A stretch of DNA of 64,000 bases from Ceratodon purpureus (GCA_014871385.1 CM026431.1:11995594-12059593); one strand, 5' to 3'; shown: positions 12,254-24,334, counted from the stretch's first letter. A program made the numbers and translations. The notes: a model not told the origin generated them from the sequence alone.

Positions 12254-12301
12254 ATCACAACACGCTCTTCTTGGAACTTGATTCAAGAAGAGCACGAACA
12301 A

Positions 12302-12612
12302 AGAGGATGAGAGCTTCTACTGCCACTACTTAAATATTGAGGAGGTAGATGCTCGGCGCCCTTGAATAGTGGGATATATAAGAAGGTTTAAATATTATAA
12401 CACTCCATGGCATGAGTAGGTTTGTCATCACTGTTTTGATTAATTTGTAGACAAAATACCCTAAACCATCAATGGAGAATGAACTAGAAGGTCTTTCAAA
12501 AGATAAAAGATAAAAAATGAAAAGGTAAAGACTTAGAAGATAGTAAACTAGAGGACGAATGAAAAAAAAAAAAGTGATTAAAAAAAATAGAAATCAAAAA
12601 AGATAAAAGATG

Positions 12613-12709
<97 letters not shown>

Positions 12710-13041
12710 TGAAGAAAAAAAAGAAAACAGTGTAAAATAAACTAAAATTAATGATAATAGAATATAAGAACAATGAAAAGATAAAAGGTATGAAAGTTGA
12801 AAATAATTAAAAAACGATTAAAGATAAAAAGAATAAATGATAAGGAAGAGTTAAAAGATAAATGTTAAAAAAAATTAAAAATTAAATAAATATAAGATAA
12901 TAAATGCAACTTCTAGATGATGCATTAATACAAACCGTAAATAGTATTTAAAACGATTAACCAAGAAGGAAATAACACAAATGAAAAATTAAAATTATCA
13001 GAAATAGTGAATTCCAGTCCACGGTTATAGGGTCATAATAA
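12302..13041. repeat. AT-rich spacer with (TA)n microsatellite
   Basis: The spacer is dominated by A-rich text with GATAAAAGAT and AAAAGATAAA words. An uninterrupted TA dinucleotide tract of about 45 units runs from about 12614 to 12706. No coding signal seen. If the transposase locus is a transposon, its right end should lie in or near this interval, but I could not identify it. Confidence 0.85.
12375..12381 (-). promoter_or_regulatory. TATA-like box for the small convergent gene
   Basis: Minus-strand TTATATATCCC, about 120 bp upstream of the ATG at 12253. The spacing suits a short 5' leader. Confidence 0.4.
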
Positions 13042-14692
13042 TTACCAAAAATAGTAATATTCTCTGAATATTCTAAAAATATTCTGAGAATATTCAAATT
13101 TGCTAATTATAGTTTTTATTTTTAGTAATAATGTTACTGTTTTTAGATTTAGCCCTCTATTTTCTGCTCGTCGCTCACCAAATCTCCGCTCGCCGCTCTC
13201 CGCTCGCCGCTCGCCGCTACCATACAAGCTACCCCCGTTCACGAGCCGCACGGACTTGAGCCCCGGAAACGGATCGCCGTTGTCCCCCTGGTCCTCCTTC
13301 CGCTCCAAATCCTTCTCGCCATCGCTCTGCACGAGCGCCACCTTGTAATTCGTCTTCTCACTCGTGTTGTCATCTTTCGTCTCGTCAATGTGCCACACTA
13401 GCAGCCCGCCCGACGGCAGGTCCTTGTCGCGCCCCTTCTGCTGCCGATCCTCCACCAAAAAGTACTCCGACTGCGGAGCGCCGTCTTTCCATAGCTTCAA
13501 CACCTTGTATGAGTCCTTCACGTCAGGCAGCTCAACCCTGTACCATTCATTGCCCACAAGTTATCCACTGAATATTATCACCCTGGAAATTGTTGTGCAA
13601 TATATCAGACACTAATTCAATACAGTTTAAACGAAAGATTAGATCTGTCGACCGTATGTCTTGGAGGCAAATGTTTGCAGTGGGTGATTTAACTTACTGC
13701 TGAGTCTCGGTGGGAGTGATGACTTCCACCCACCCTTGGTCAACTTTGCACCATGCGCACGGAGTCGAAGGGTTATCTTCGTTGCCGTTGTAGCTCCCAG
13801 CAGCCATGAGGCACCAATCGCCGATGCCACCCGATGTGTAATCTGCATCATAGAGGTCCGGCCAGCCGAATGCTAGATGGCCAAGCTCGTGGGCGCAGAC
13901 CCCGAGCTGACAATTCGCCGGGACGGTGAGATAAGAGTAGATTTGCGTGCCGTCGGCTTGGTAGGGGCCCTTGTCGAGCACCCACTTGTGAGACCAAATG
14001 TCGTTACCCTTCCCAGTCCTCTCGGCACCAGCGCCGGCGTGTACGATCACGAAAGCGTCGACGAAGCCGTCGCTGTCGTTGTCATACTTCGTGAAGCTCA
14101 CATTCGGGTTCGCTTTGATAGCCGCGTCTCTGGCCATGGTTCTGGCATTCGGGGTCCGATCTGCTGTTCCGCTTTGGCCGTTCGCGTAGTAGGAGATCGA
14201 TTTCGGCATGCGGTATGGCCCAACGACCTCGCCCTTGATGTCCACGGCTCCGTTGGAAACCTCCTTGAAGTAATCCTTGACGCTGTTGGCTCCCTCCTCG
14301 AACCATAGCTTGGTGTAGTGCTCCTTGGTCTGCGATTCTGTGAACTTCTTGTCAGAGAAGTCCACCATCACTACTATGACATTCACGTCGCCCCGCAGCG
14401 GAGTCCGCTCTGCGAGTTGTGCGGCAAAGGTCATACCCGGCCGGTAAGTGTTGCCGGGGCGGAGCAGGGCGTCGTTGAATCCTGGTGGACGCCTCTCGAT
14501 GGGACGCAGCACCTCCCGCAGGAAGGACATCTCAGAGCTATCTGCAAGTCTTTCTTTCATCTCATTGTATTTCTCCAGCAGGTGCTTGCGCACTGTAGGG
14601 TGTGGTGCAACAAGGCATCGATCCTCGACGGAGTGAGGGCGCACAATTACAGATGCTGGCGGCGCCATTATCTCTCGTCTGTCAGAAAACAT
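13042..14692 (-). CDS. M6-family (immune inhibitor A-like) metallopeptidase
   Basis: Exon 1 is 14692-13698 (donor CA|GTAAGT) and exon 2 is 13537-13042 (acceptor TACAG|G); the 160-bp intron joins them in frame (TETQ-VELPDV). The zinc site HELGHLAFGWPD at about residues 268-279 and the following GIGDWCLMAAGSYNG are hallmarks of peptidase family M6. Exon 2 adds the family's EYFLVEDRQQ and GGLLVWHIDE segments, so the catalytic half is complete. After LVNGGSLYG the protein runs into a low-complexity GERRAES repeat and stops, so the usual C-terminal region is missing or replaced. No secretion signal is visible, although bacterial members are secreted. Typical members are bacterial; a spliced plant-genome copy suggests old horizontal transfer followed by intron gain. 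Start alternative: ATG of MAPPAS, 24 bp downstream. Confidence 0.8.
13155..13218. repeat. GAGCGGC-type low-complexity repeat
   Basis: Imperfect repeats of GCTCGCC/GCTCTCC (plus strand), encoding the GERR repeats at the end of the M6 peptidase frame. Probably replication-slippage sequence that now forms or interrupts the gene's 3' end. Confidence 0.7.
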
Positions 14693-16782
14693 CAATCGAT
14701 GTAACCCATCAGCTTCATATTCCCAACATTTTAATTTAAGTATACAGATGCTGCATTTTCAAGCTACGGCCGACTAGCAGACCATGGCAACCTCTGAACT
14801 TCTCTTTCTTGCAATGTAGACGGCGACCTTGTTACCGTGTTAGTCGAAGTTCTCTGAGCGAAGCTTTACGATCCTCTCAGCAGGACTATTCTGGGGAGCA
14901 TGCTGCATACATATCACATACAATTTGAAACAAAATCAGAAGCTAGCGCAGCAATACTGCCAAGGCTGCCGACAGCGCACATTGTATACTTTTGCGTGCA
15001 TGACATGATGTAACTGCACGTTGTTAAAGAATGAAAATACAAGGAATCTTGTTAGATCAAAGTTACTATTGACAGTGGACACCTTTCTAAACTTCACTAC
15101 GCCCCGAGCAGTCTTAGAGAATAAATTGTTACAATTTATGACTGGGTCATGTCGATTGAAAACAGAGTTTCTCTGTCACAAGGTCATTCACGTCTGGGAG
15201 ATATGTTGCTCGTTGTGAGCTTCAAGACGTTCTTGTACAACAAAGTTAATAATTCAAGTCCATGTATTGACTGCGAGACCACAAATTTCGATCGAAAACT
15301 GAGTAAATCTGAGATTGAAGGGACAGAGTGTGGCTGTCGGTATCTATTTAAAAGGAAAACAATGATTAAGTAGATCGAGAATACCATCCGTCCCGATCAG
15401 AGGCATTAGGAGGGGATCACTGATCAATAGCTACTCAAAGTATCAAAGTCTGAAATTTCTATCAGGTTTTGAAACCTGTCCGAACACAAACAAGAGAACA
15501 GAGTCGAAGATCGAGAAGCTAGATGCACCTCAAGGAAGGCGGAAGAAACATTCTGCAAGCTGAAAAATTAAACGGGAAGGAATGAGTCCCACGTACCACT
15601 CAAGGGCTAAATGAAAACTGCAACCACGGTGGTGCGGATGTCGGTCGGAGAGGGGAGCTGCGATCGAGAAGAGATTGATGAATAAAAGTTTCGAGGAGGA
15701 ACTAGTTATACCAGGTGGGCAATGATCACTTAACCTACTCCGAGCACTTGACCCATACGTCAGGGCTTATATGATCACTGTGTTCTGCCTGAGCTTCAGT
15801 TCTTCAGCTTTCCGTAGAGTTTGCTCAAAACGCACGCTGCCACGCAGATCTGAGATTTAACGAGTCCAGAGTTGTTTTTCATTTCCGTCATTGCTGGCTC
15901 ACAAATTAGTGCAGCTACTCAGCAATACTCTTTGCATGCACTGCTATAAGAAGTACAAACATACATGGGATTCGGATCAACCGTGGCTCTTACTGATGGA
16001 AAGTACAAATTACCGTAGTACTTGTCAATTTGACGCATGAGCTGCCAGGTCTAAATTTGTTTGAGAGTCAATGCATTGCATTTCAAGTGTCCTATGGTTC
16101 ATTTGTGCAACTAATCACGGAGCACATTGTTAAGTCGTTTGTCAGCAGGATTTGATTTAGAAGCTATTGCTGCTGTACACGAGGCTGCACATCCGCCACG
16201 ATAAGTTTCCCGTATCAAATTGAATGGACCTACCCAAGTTTATCGATGGAACGTGCTCAAGACTTTCTAATGTCAGATCGGCCAATGTCACTGGAAAACT
16301 TTAATATTTTTTTTAATTTTAATTTTTTTGGAACAAATGAAACAGGTTTCATTGCAAAAAGACAGAGTACACACCCGATCAGCCACAAGTGGCCTGATAA
16401 CTTTAATATTTTTCATCTCTCACAGCGAGAGACCATTCAGGATAATTTTGGACTTATCACATTCTTAGTTTCTGACTCTTGTGGGCCAAATGACCCCTGC
16501 CTCAGAGTTTAAGAACGTACGGTGGTCTATTTCTACCTCGTTGGAAATGTTCACGTAACCTGCTCAAACTATTTGCCAACCCCTCGACGGAACAGGCGTA
16601 ACGTACGATTCACTCATTATAAATCACCGGACATGACATTCATAAGAGAAAAACAGGACTGGAAAGCTGGAACAGTACTAAGTCTTGCAAGTTGCTCGAC
16701 TGCAGACAATCAACAACTCTCGAGTATACTCACGTAGCATGTGTTTTTAAGAGCAATAATGGACCTCTGCTATTGTAATGAA
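14693..16782. other. Gene-free interval
   Basis: No convincing coding exon, RNA gene or element boundary on either strand; only short chance open frames. It holds the promoter of the M6 peptidase gene. Confidence 0.6.
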
Positions 16783-17524
16783 TGGGGGGAAGCACAATAA
16801 AGTGAACCACAAAAGTGCTTATCTTTTTTCCAATTTCAGCCCCTTCTGTAAAGACTAGAGAAAGTGGGATTTACGTTATGTTGATGCAAAATTAAGTTTG
16901 GGATACGGAAAGTAGACTTGATCTTCTTCAACTTCCCGAAGTTGCGAGAAAAGATATTGAGTTTACAATGGAAAACGGAGACGTCAAAGTCAGGCAAAGT
17001 GAATGGTCGTCATTTGGAAAAGTGAACATAACGGTTTAGGGTTTTGTCCAAAATCACTTTTAATTTCGCGGTGCACTCTGTATGTTTAAAAAGTATTCTA
17101 AAATAGTCAATTAATATACTCATTGATTGGTTTAGGGTTCCAAAAGTACCGCAAGGATACTTTTTAAGAGGGTCACTTCCACGGTACTTTTTGTGCGTTT
17201 TTTTTCACCGAACATTGTTTTTCAAATTGAAAAAAACATCCTCTAAAGACAATAGATGGCTCCAAATGAAGAAATTAAGACTTTGGAAAAGTTCATTTTC
17301 ATGAATTAGAACTAGTGGTCAAATTAAGTTTCAATTGAAGATATTCTTTTTATGAAGATGTATATAAGATACCTTATGACACCCTAGAAAGTGACTAAAA
17401 TGCTCAAAAACTACACCAAAATGCTCAAAATCAGCTTTGAGCCTTAAAAAACAGCACACTTCATATTCACTTGTTGGTGGTCACATTTTGCACTTTGTGG
17501 TCCACTTTATTGTGCTCTCCCCCG
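16783..17524. mobile_element. Miniature inverted-repeat element, about 740 bp
   Basis: Left end GGGGGGAAGCACAATAAAGT (from 16783) continues with GAACCACAAAAGTGC. Its reverse complement recurs at 17490-17524 as GCACTTTGTGG..CCACTTTATTGTGCTC.CCCCC with a few differences. GAAT adjoins both ends (GAAT before the left end, after the right) and may be part of a target duplication. The interior has no coding frame, so it would be non-autonomous. Family not assigned. Confidence 0.6.
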
Positions 17525-17669
17525 AATATCTACCTTTAAAAACTGTCATAGTAATTCATATCTTCACTTTTTCTTATTTCAAAAGAGTCAAAACAAAAAT
17601 TAATTTTAATTGTGTGTTTTAATAAAATTTATTTTCTATTACTAGTATGGGCTAAAACACCCTCATCCA

Positions 17670-17911
17670 TTACACTAAATCACTGGGTCGTTTACACTTC
17701 CTACCAAGAGTAGGAGCCATGAAAATGCTGGGTTTGCTTGCAGAATATGCAAACCACCCCACTGCAGCACACGTGACGTTGTAGGTTCCAGACGCTTTGT
17801 CAACACACTGTAAAACATGCGCTGAAACCAGAACGTGCTCATCAAAGCCACTGTTGAAACTGGTTTTAGTTAAATATTGGTCTTTGGTTGTTCTTCGACA
17901 CTTTACTTCAA
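17670..17911 (-). CDS. Possible terminal exon of an unknown gene
   Basis: After a plausible acceptor (CTGTAG) at 17912 the frame VEVKCRRTTKDQYLTKTSF... continues 80 codons to a stop at 17670. The composition is protein-like, with several cysteines and a C-terminal GRKCKRP. No upstream exon found and no family recognised; it could be a gene fragment. Confidence 0.25.
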
Positions 17912-18651
17912 CTACAGTAAATTGATCGATATAACCAAATTTAAACAGAAGCTGATTGAAATCTACACTAATAATTAAGCTCACAACACAATATTGCATT
18001 ATCTGCAAGATGCCACCCGTGGGAAATATGGCAGACTCGCTGGATGTCAAGAAACAGAACACTTCGTTCGTTGTCGGTATATGTATTCTTTTTATTCTTT
18101 TTATTTTATTTTATTTTTGATACGAAAAGCGGCGTTGTATAGAAATAAAAACAGACAGCCCCAGTCAGTTACAATCGCAGCAAGTGCTCAATTCTGGGAA
18201 CTGACACTGGGGTGGTACAGACAGTTCCTCGTACAGACTGCTGCTGCATGCTCTGATTTTTATTCCCAAGTACAAGCAGGCATGTCACATGTGAAAGTTT
18301 CTGCACCAAAATCCCTCCAAAGTAAAAGGTTGATATGGAAATTAAAGTAATACGGAAAATGTGAAGTAAATGTAAAAGATTTATGAAGTAAAGTAAAGTA
18401 AAGTAAAATGTACATTGTGGGATAAATGTAAAAGTCTGATTAATGAAGGAATGTTTTACTTTTTTAATTTTACTTTACTTGATTAGAAGGACTATTGATG
18501 TTATATAAAGGATTTTCTCCACTCATCTTGTTATATTTCTACATTTGTTTTATTCAAGATTTATTCTATTAGAGAGATTGTTCATTGTTGTGTTGATATT
18601 TTATGTTATTTAAGTTAGTGTTGTTGAGTAATTTGAGTCATTCTAGAAAAG
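17912..18651. other. AT-rich interval with AAGTA repeats
   Basis: It contains a T-rich stretch at 18087-18120 and short tandem AAAGT units at about 18384-18410, mirrored by TTTACTT text near 18460-18480. No coding signal. It includes the likely promoter of the gene at 18652. Confidence 0.5.
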
Positions 18652-19233
18652 ATGGATACCAATAAAAGATTTAACTACAAGGTTAAAAAGTGTAAATATT
18701 GGAGAGAGTCTAGAGGCAAGCATTGTCCTAAAGGAAAAGATTGTAATTTTGCTCATGGTAACGAAGAATATGACAAGTACTCCAAAATAGAACAAGATAA
18801 ATTTTCATATAATGAATACAAATCTATAAATGGCAATGAAAATCATTATGATCATAGTTATCATTCAAGGGAGCATTCAAGGGGCCAATCAATGAAGAGA
18901 TCAAGGGCCCGATCAATGGAACATTTAAGAGGCCAATCAATGAAGCGTTCAAGGAGTCAGTCAATGGAACGTTCAAGGGCGCCTTCAAGGGCATGTTCAA
19001 GGGCTCCTTCATCTCGACACCGCTACAATGAAGTTGATAATCAAGCCAAAGTTGAAAATTGTACTAATTGCAAGGAGTTAGAAGACCAACTTCTTGCAAT
19101 GGAATACGAGAACAAGAAACTACGAGATGATTTGGCAACCATATTCAATAATCAACAAGAGTATAAACACAAAAAAGAAAAATTTATGGAGAGTATTTCC
19201 AAAGTAGAAGCCTTTCTATCTAAACTAAACTAA
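18652..19233 (+). CDS. Intronless CCCH zinc finger / SR-repeat / coiled-coil protein
   Basis: A 193-residue frame from ATG 18652. Residues about 14-35 form a CCCH-type zinc finger with spacing C-x10-C-x5-C-x3-H (CKYW ... HCPKGKDCNFAH), a fold that usually binds RNA. Residues about 72-124 are an RS/SR-like repeat (SRGQSMKRSRARSM, repeated with variation). Residues about 137-190 look like a coiled coil (ELEDQLLAMEYENKKLRDDL). RNA binding is inferred from the first two parts; the coiled coil suggests oligomerisation. Codon use is strongly AT-rich compared with the GC-richer exons of neighbouring genes, and there is no intron, so an origin from a mobile element or by transfer is possible. No specific homologue recognised. 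Confidence 0.6.
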   Translation: MDTNKRFNYKVKKCKYWRESRGKHCPKGKDCNFAHGNEEYDKYSKIEQDKFSYNEYKSINGNENHYDHSYHSREHSRGQSMKRSRARSMEHLRGQSMKRSRSQSMERSRAPSRACSRAPSSRHRYNEVDNQAKVENCTNCKELEDQLLAMEYENKKLRDDLATIFNNQQEYKHKKEKFMESISKVEAFLSKLN

Positions 19234-20296
19234 AAATGAAGAATTTACAAGATCTACCATTACACATACTAAATATTGTATCAAAAATAACATAATCCCA
19301 CTGCTGAACGAAGCCACTCTGCCCTCAGTGCCTCAGCTTAATTCAACCCTAGCCCTTAAGTGGTTGTTTGTAACTCTCTTCAACCAGGAGTAATCAAATT
19401 GCTGATTCCCAATGGTCTCCTCATTGCCACTTGGTTCGTTACCAGAACTATGGTACATGTTCCCCATATTTCCCATGATGTCAATACTCACCACCATATT
19501 TATACTTGCTTTCCTCATTTTGGTATCTCAATTGGATTACATGACTTAACATGCTGCATGACATTGTGTGTAACTTCACAACGCTCATTACAATACTCAT
19601 TGATCAAGCATGAAACTTACAGTGAGTGTGGAGAATGATATATTGTATCTAGAGCTACCAAGTGCCTGTCTTCTACCTCATTCCCAAGATCATGGATTTG
19701 AACTTTCCTTAGAAAGTACAAGCCTAGATACCGCTACCCTTGAAACTAAATCCAAGCACAAGTATTTCCATATAACCAAGAAGTCAAAGTTGGAATTTAA
19801 CCAACACTCCATGGCACCTATTATTCTTACTTATTTTTCGAATGTCATCAACAGTGAGGGATGCGGCGTCTCAGAGCTTTTACGTACACTGTAGTTGCAC
19901 AATGCACCAGGATTTCATTTCAAATCAAATCACTACTTATCAATAATGTAGATGTTTAGATTTACAGTCTGCATGGTACTCACAGATTCTCCCCAAGCAT
20001 TCCTCAAAGGAGCATAAACAGAGTGCTCACAATGTTTGCACAATTCATGAAGAGATTCAAGGAGTCGCGTACAGTCCAGGTGCAACAGGCAGAGCCTTTG
20101 GCAGCAGAAGAGACGCCATGATATATCGTTGTTCTTAAAATCAACAATTTTGAGACAAAGTCCACCTTCAAGAGATTCAAAACCCTATTCCTTCAGCACA
20201 CCACACAATTCCGAAAGCGCAAATGATGAAGGTCAATGCAGGCCGATTACGAAGTCTATGTTTAGAAAGAATCCCAAGTGACGAGCTTTGAGGTTT
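19234..20296. other. Gene-free interval before the aspartic protease
   Basis: Short chance frames only. It must include the promoter and 5' leader of the downstream protease gene; I could not pick a TATA box with confidence. Confidence 0.5.
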
Positions 20297-22712
20297 ATGG
20301 TACTGATGGATCACCGCCCGGATAGTGCCCAACTTGTGATGGTTTTTTTGACGTTGATGCAAATTGTGGCATCATCGCATGGAGGACAAAACAGTGCACA
20401 ATCTCGCAACCAAACTAGGAGCATTCAAGCGAAGGAGATGGATCTACCCACGGCACTATGGACGCGCTCGGAGTACGGGGCGGCACTTGTAGTCCCGCTC
20501 TTGTCTTCCATCTCCAAGTCACCACTGGAACGCTACCGCACGAGTCTCTCTGCATTGAATGTGGGCACGAAGTTGTCTGACAGCCTTGCCCGTCACGGGT
20601 AACCCTTTTGCACCTTGAATGTGCTTTCATGTCTGGTTTACGATCATGTGAGATTGACGACATGTTTAGCTGACAGCTGAAGAGTTGGACTCCGCAGCTA
20701 CTACACCACCATGGTGTACATAGGCTCGCCTCCTCAATCCTTTGCGCTGATTGTGGACACGGGCAGCACCATCACTTACGTGCCGTGTTCATCTTGCTCG
20801 CATTGCGGCACCCATCAGGTAATAGCGCTACACGTGCATGACCAGATTCTTCTAAGATCAATATTTACTATGAAGAAGATTTGGTTAAACCCTTGCTCTG
20901 GGTGTACAGAATCCAAGCTTCAAGCCAGAGGAGTCGAGCACCTACACTGCAATCCACTGTGATGATCTAGACTGCGAGCTTGGCGCTTGCGCGCATAGCA
21001 GCAACCTCTGCAACTACGCGAGGCATTACGCAGAGCAGAGCTTCAGCAGCGGGTTTCTGGCGCGAGATATTGTGCGGTTTGGAAAGGGCAGCTCTGGGTT
21101 ACCTAGGCCGTTGTTGTTTGGTTGCGAGACGACCGAGAGTGGGAACTTGTTCTTGCAACACGCGGATGGTATCATGGGCCTTGGTCGGGGATCTCTCAGC
21201 GTTGTGGATCAATTGATCACGCAAGGCGCAATTGCGAGTACGTTTTCGTTGTGTTATGGAGGCATGGATGAGGACGGGGGAGCTCTGATCTTGGGCTCTT
21301 TGACCCCGATTGACGAAATGGTCTTCACACCTTCAAACCCCACTCGCAGGTTTGTTCATGAGTTTCGAGATTGGTGTGTCTAGACGAACTCCATCTGAAT
21401 GTGAGCTCTAGAGAATTGTGTGAATTGAATCTTCTCTTCATGCCATTGTCCTATACCGTGTCCAAGGGGTGTTCACTGAAGTTTTTTGCAATCGTGTGGG
21501 TGTTGCGATTGAAGGCAGCTCTTATTACAATGTTGTCTTGAAGGAGATTTGGGTCGAAGGGGTGCCTCTGCCAGTGAAGCCCAGTGTGTTTGATGGAAGA
21601 TACGGGACAATCCTTGATAGTGGAACCACGTTTGCTTATCTTCCAGCGAAGGCGTTCGATGTCTTCAAAGATGCTGTAAGAATCTCAAATCTTAGACTTC
21701 TGTAAGTAATATGTTTTGGAACCTGTTTATATCATGTTCAACATCTCGAGTTTTCATACTGGATATATAGCAATTTGAAGGATTTCGGGGATAGTTGGGC
21801 AGTTTGTTCGAGGTGTGAAGGATCTTAAAGAAATTGATGGACCTGACGAAAATTTCCAAGATATCTGCTACTCAGGTGCAGGGAAGTAAGTGAGAATCCA
21901 GGCCAGACTGCCAACATCTTACAGTCGACATGTTTATTGCAAAATATGCACTTAGCCTCTTTTGAACATCTTTCAATATAGAACTTATTTTATGCAGTGA
22001 CCCAGATAATTTGAGCTCCTACTTTCCATCGATTGACTTCGTATTCGGAGACGACAAGGCGATTTCCTTGGCGGCAGAGAATTACCTCTTCAGGGTACTC
22101 ATAAAAACCTTATAGCTTTCAACATCTTTCACTCAATGCTTCAGTAGGAGCTGATGAATGCAACTGACCCTACCTTTGCTTAAAAAGACTGATGTGGTGT
22201 GCATGTGTAACCAGCACCCGAAGCATGCAGGAGCGTATTGTTTGGGGTTTTTTCAGAATGAAGACTCAACCACAATCCTAGGAGGCATCGTGGCGCGTAA
22301 CATGCTGGTCACATACGATCGAGAGGAGGAGCAGATTGGCTTTGTCCGAACCAAGTGCACGGATCTGTGGAAGACATTGTCAGCGGAAGCACGCTCGGCA
22401 TCAGACAACGACTCATCCATTCCTCCTTTCGCCAATGGTGACACGGATTACGAGTGGATCAATCCTTCGATGCCGTACTTACCACCCAACCGTCATCCTG
22501 TCAGTGATTCTCCCCATTCTCCTCACCAAAACAATAGCCAACCTCAGGGGAAGAATCACTCCGACACGGATGTGGTTCCGAAGAAACGTGTTCATATTTC
22601 AGATGCTTGCTCCTTACTCTCTTTTCAGTTATATGTACCTTTCGTGGGGCCTTGCTTGAGGCACTTGCATGTGCCATTGATGGTCATCTTGGTCAGTACA
22701 TTGTGGAAGTAG
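20297..22712 (+). CDS. Plant pepsin-like aspartic protease (A1 family)
   Basis: Seven exons fit in frame: 20297-20598, 20683-20818, 20910-21349, 21519-21675, 21803-21885, 21998-22094, 22215-22712, giving 570 residues. The first catalytic motif is VDTGSTITYVPC in exon 2, directly after YYTTMVYIGSPPQ; the second is ILDSGTTFAYLP in exon 4. FGCETTESG, DGIMGLGRGSLS and TTILGGIVARNMLV complete a typical plant A1 protease, closest in my memory to the Arabidopsis At3g50050/At5g43100 type. The hydrophobic MVFLTLMQIVA stretch near the N-terminus may be a signal peptide; the start could also be ATG 20306 or 20339. After the catalytic domain comes a polar proline-rich tail and a final hydrophobic segment ending VPLMVILVSTLWK, possibly a membrane anchor. 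The gene ends 98 bp before the large MULE, which may supply or disrupt its 3' region. Confidence 0.87.
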
Positions 22713-22810
22713 ATTCTCCTTGTTGATACGGAATTTATGATTTTACATATGCCGCTTCGCACTGAATTATGACACTACAGATAACTTGATTTCTGGAGAC
22801 GGCCCGATTA

Positions 22811-23127
22811 CCCTGACTATAATCCTCGCCCACGTCTTAATGACATTCGCTATTTCTGTTCCCTTCCGCGGCGGTCCCGCGAGACAGGGCCCACGGCGCG
22901 AGACCCTTCTTTCGCTCCAGAATTCTTTCCGTCGCTCCCCCCCTCTCGCGAGCCGTGCCCGGGCTCGGGATGCCACGTCGGACCCCGTCTCGAAACCCTC
23001 CCTGCCACGTCCGCATCCTCCACCCTGTCTCGTCTCGGAACCCAGAAAGACGAGACACCCCATGCATGGGCTGTCTCGCGAGACAGCCTCATGGCACCAT
23101 GGCCCATGGGCATGCATGGAGATTTTC
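22811..23127 (+). repeat. Left 317-bp terminal inverted repeat of the MULE
   Basis: It matches the reverse complement of 33594-33910 with no difference that I can see, ending at GGAGATTTTC. It includes the palindrome TGTCTCGCGAGACA and a nested GGCACCATGGCCCATGGGC stretch. Open frames inside it recur identically in the right repeat and are not genes. Confidence 0.95.
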
Positions 23128-23392
23128 ATCCATCCGAGACGGACAGAATTCGTCACGTCCTGTCGAATGACCTTCCACGTTTTAGGGTATGATGTCTCAT
23201 TTTCGTGGGTGTCACTTCTGCTTTCTCCTGTCACTTCTGCTTTCAGTCTGTCTCGTCGGAGCTGTTTCGGGTGTTGAGGTGATGATGGGGTTCTGTGGGT
23301 GGAGATCATGCGCCGTCTCTTGCAGCCTTTTCCTCGATTTTGATTTCTGAGGTTTTGTAGGTGTGATGATGGCGTCTCCCCCCTGCTCCCTG

Positions 23393-23399
23393 TATAAAT
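23393..23399 (+). promoter_or_regulatory. TATA box of the Ulp1 gene
   Basis: CTGTATAAATTGG in the element's 5' zone. A transcript starting about 30 bp downstream would have a leader with a probable 530-bp intron, donor at 23788 (CGAG|GTATGT) and acceptor ending 24317 (TTTTAG), just before the ATG at 24335. Confidence 0.55.
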
Positions 23400-24334
23400 T
23401 GGCAGCCTCCTGGAAAAACGGACTCATTTTATGCCATTGCCTGAGGAGAGTTGCGAGAGTTGTCTCGTGGGGTGGTGAGAGTGTTCCCTCGAGAGGAGGT
23501 GCGAGGGTTTATATGCGCGCGTTGTCAAAGTTTGCTAATTTCTCTGCCAATTTCTCTCCGTTTCCTTCTCCGCTGTCTCGCGCCATTGTTAGATGTGTTA
23601 CGCTTAGTGTTTGTGAGGTGGAGAGTGTTGTGCGAGAGGCGCTTTCATGGGCGGAGAGTGTTGTGATAGAGTTTGAGAGTGTTGTGAGAACTGAGGAGTC
23701 GGAGTCTGTTGCTGGAGCCGCGATCGAGGAGTTTGTGCGATTTGGTCGGAGGAGGAGTGCAGAGGCGATTTCGCAGAGACAATCGAGGTATGTATACGTT
23801 CATCATCTTCTATGTGTTTCTTTTTATGGTGTTCCGGAGAGACGATAGCGATTTTGTTGCCGGAGTTTGTCACAGAGATTAGTTTTAGGGTTTAGTAGTC
23901 ATACGTCACGACGTTCTGGGGTTTAGGGTTTAGGATAGACATGTCTCGTGGAATACTGTTCAGGTGTATCTTCTCTGCGGTCGTTGTGGGTGGCCTCGCT
24001 GCTATTGTCGAAATCAAATGAGGACGACGATGTCGCCCCCGTTACAGGAGTGTCTCGCGTTGGAATTGGGAGGGAGTTCTTGAGTATACCAATTTTGTGC
24101 ATAGAATCTTAATTTCTGTTCCGATTCGTCGTTCATGTTTCGCCGAGACAAAGATCCGTCGTAGAGGCTCCTTCCTGTCGTCCACAGTTCCTGCCGAATT
24201 TGATGTGCACGGTTTTTGCTTCGCAGCTGTCTCGCAGTCTCGGCGCTGTGTCTGTGTCTCGGAAGGTCTTATAAACTTCGCATCCAGGTTACTAACCTCC
24301 GCCCCTGTTTGTTTTAGGTTCAAGTTAGCGAGAC

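Noticed and set aside
12302-13041. Right terminal repeat of a first-locus transposon
   Set aside because: I looked for a sequence mirrored elsewhere in 1-12.3 kb and found none; the partner may lie left of the window, so no boundary is claimed.
19360-19894. Two overlapping plus-strand frames before the aspartic protease
   Set aside because: Low-information translations, no splice continuity with the protease and no recognised family.
22837-23309. Several open frames in the left terminal repeat
   Set aside because: The same frames occur in the right terminal repeat on the opposite strand; long GC-rich inverted repeats make them by chance.
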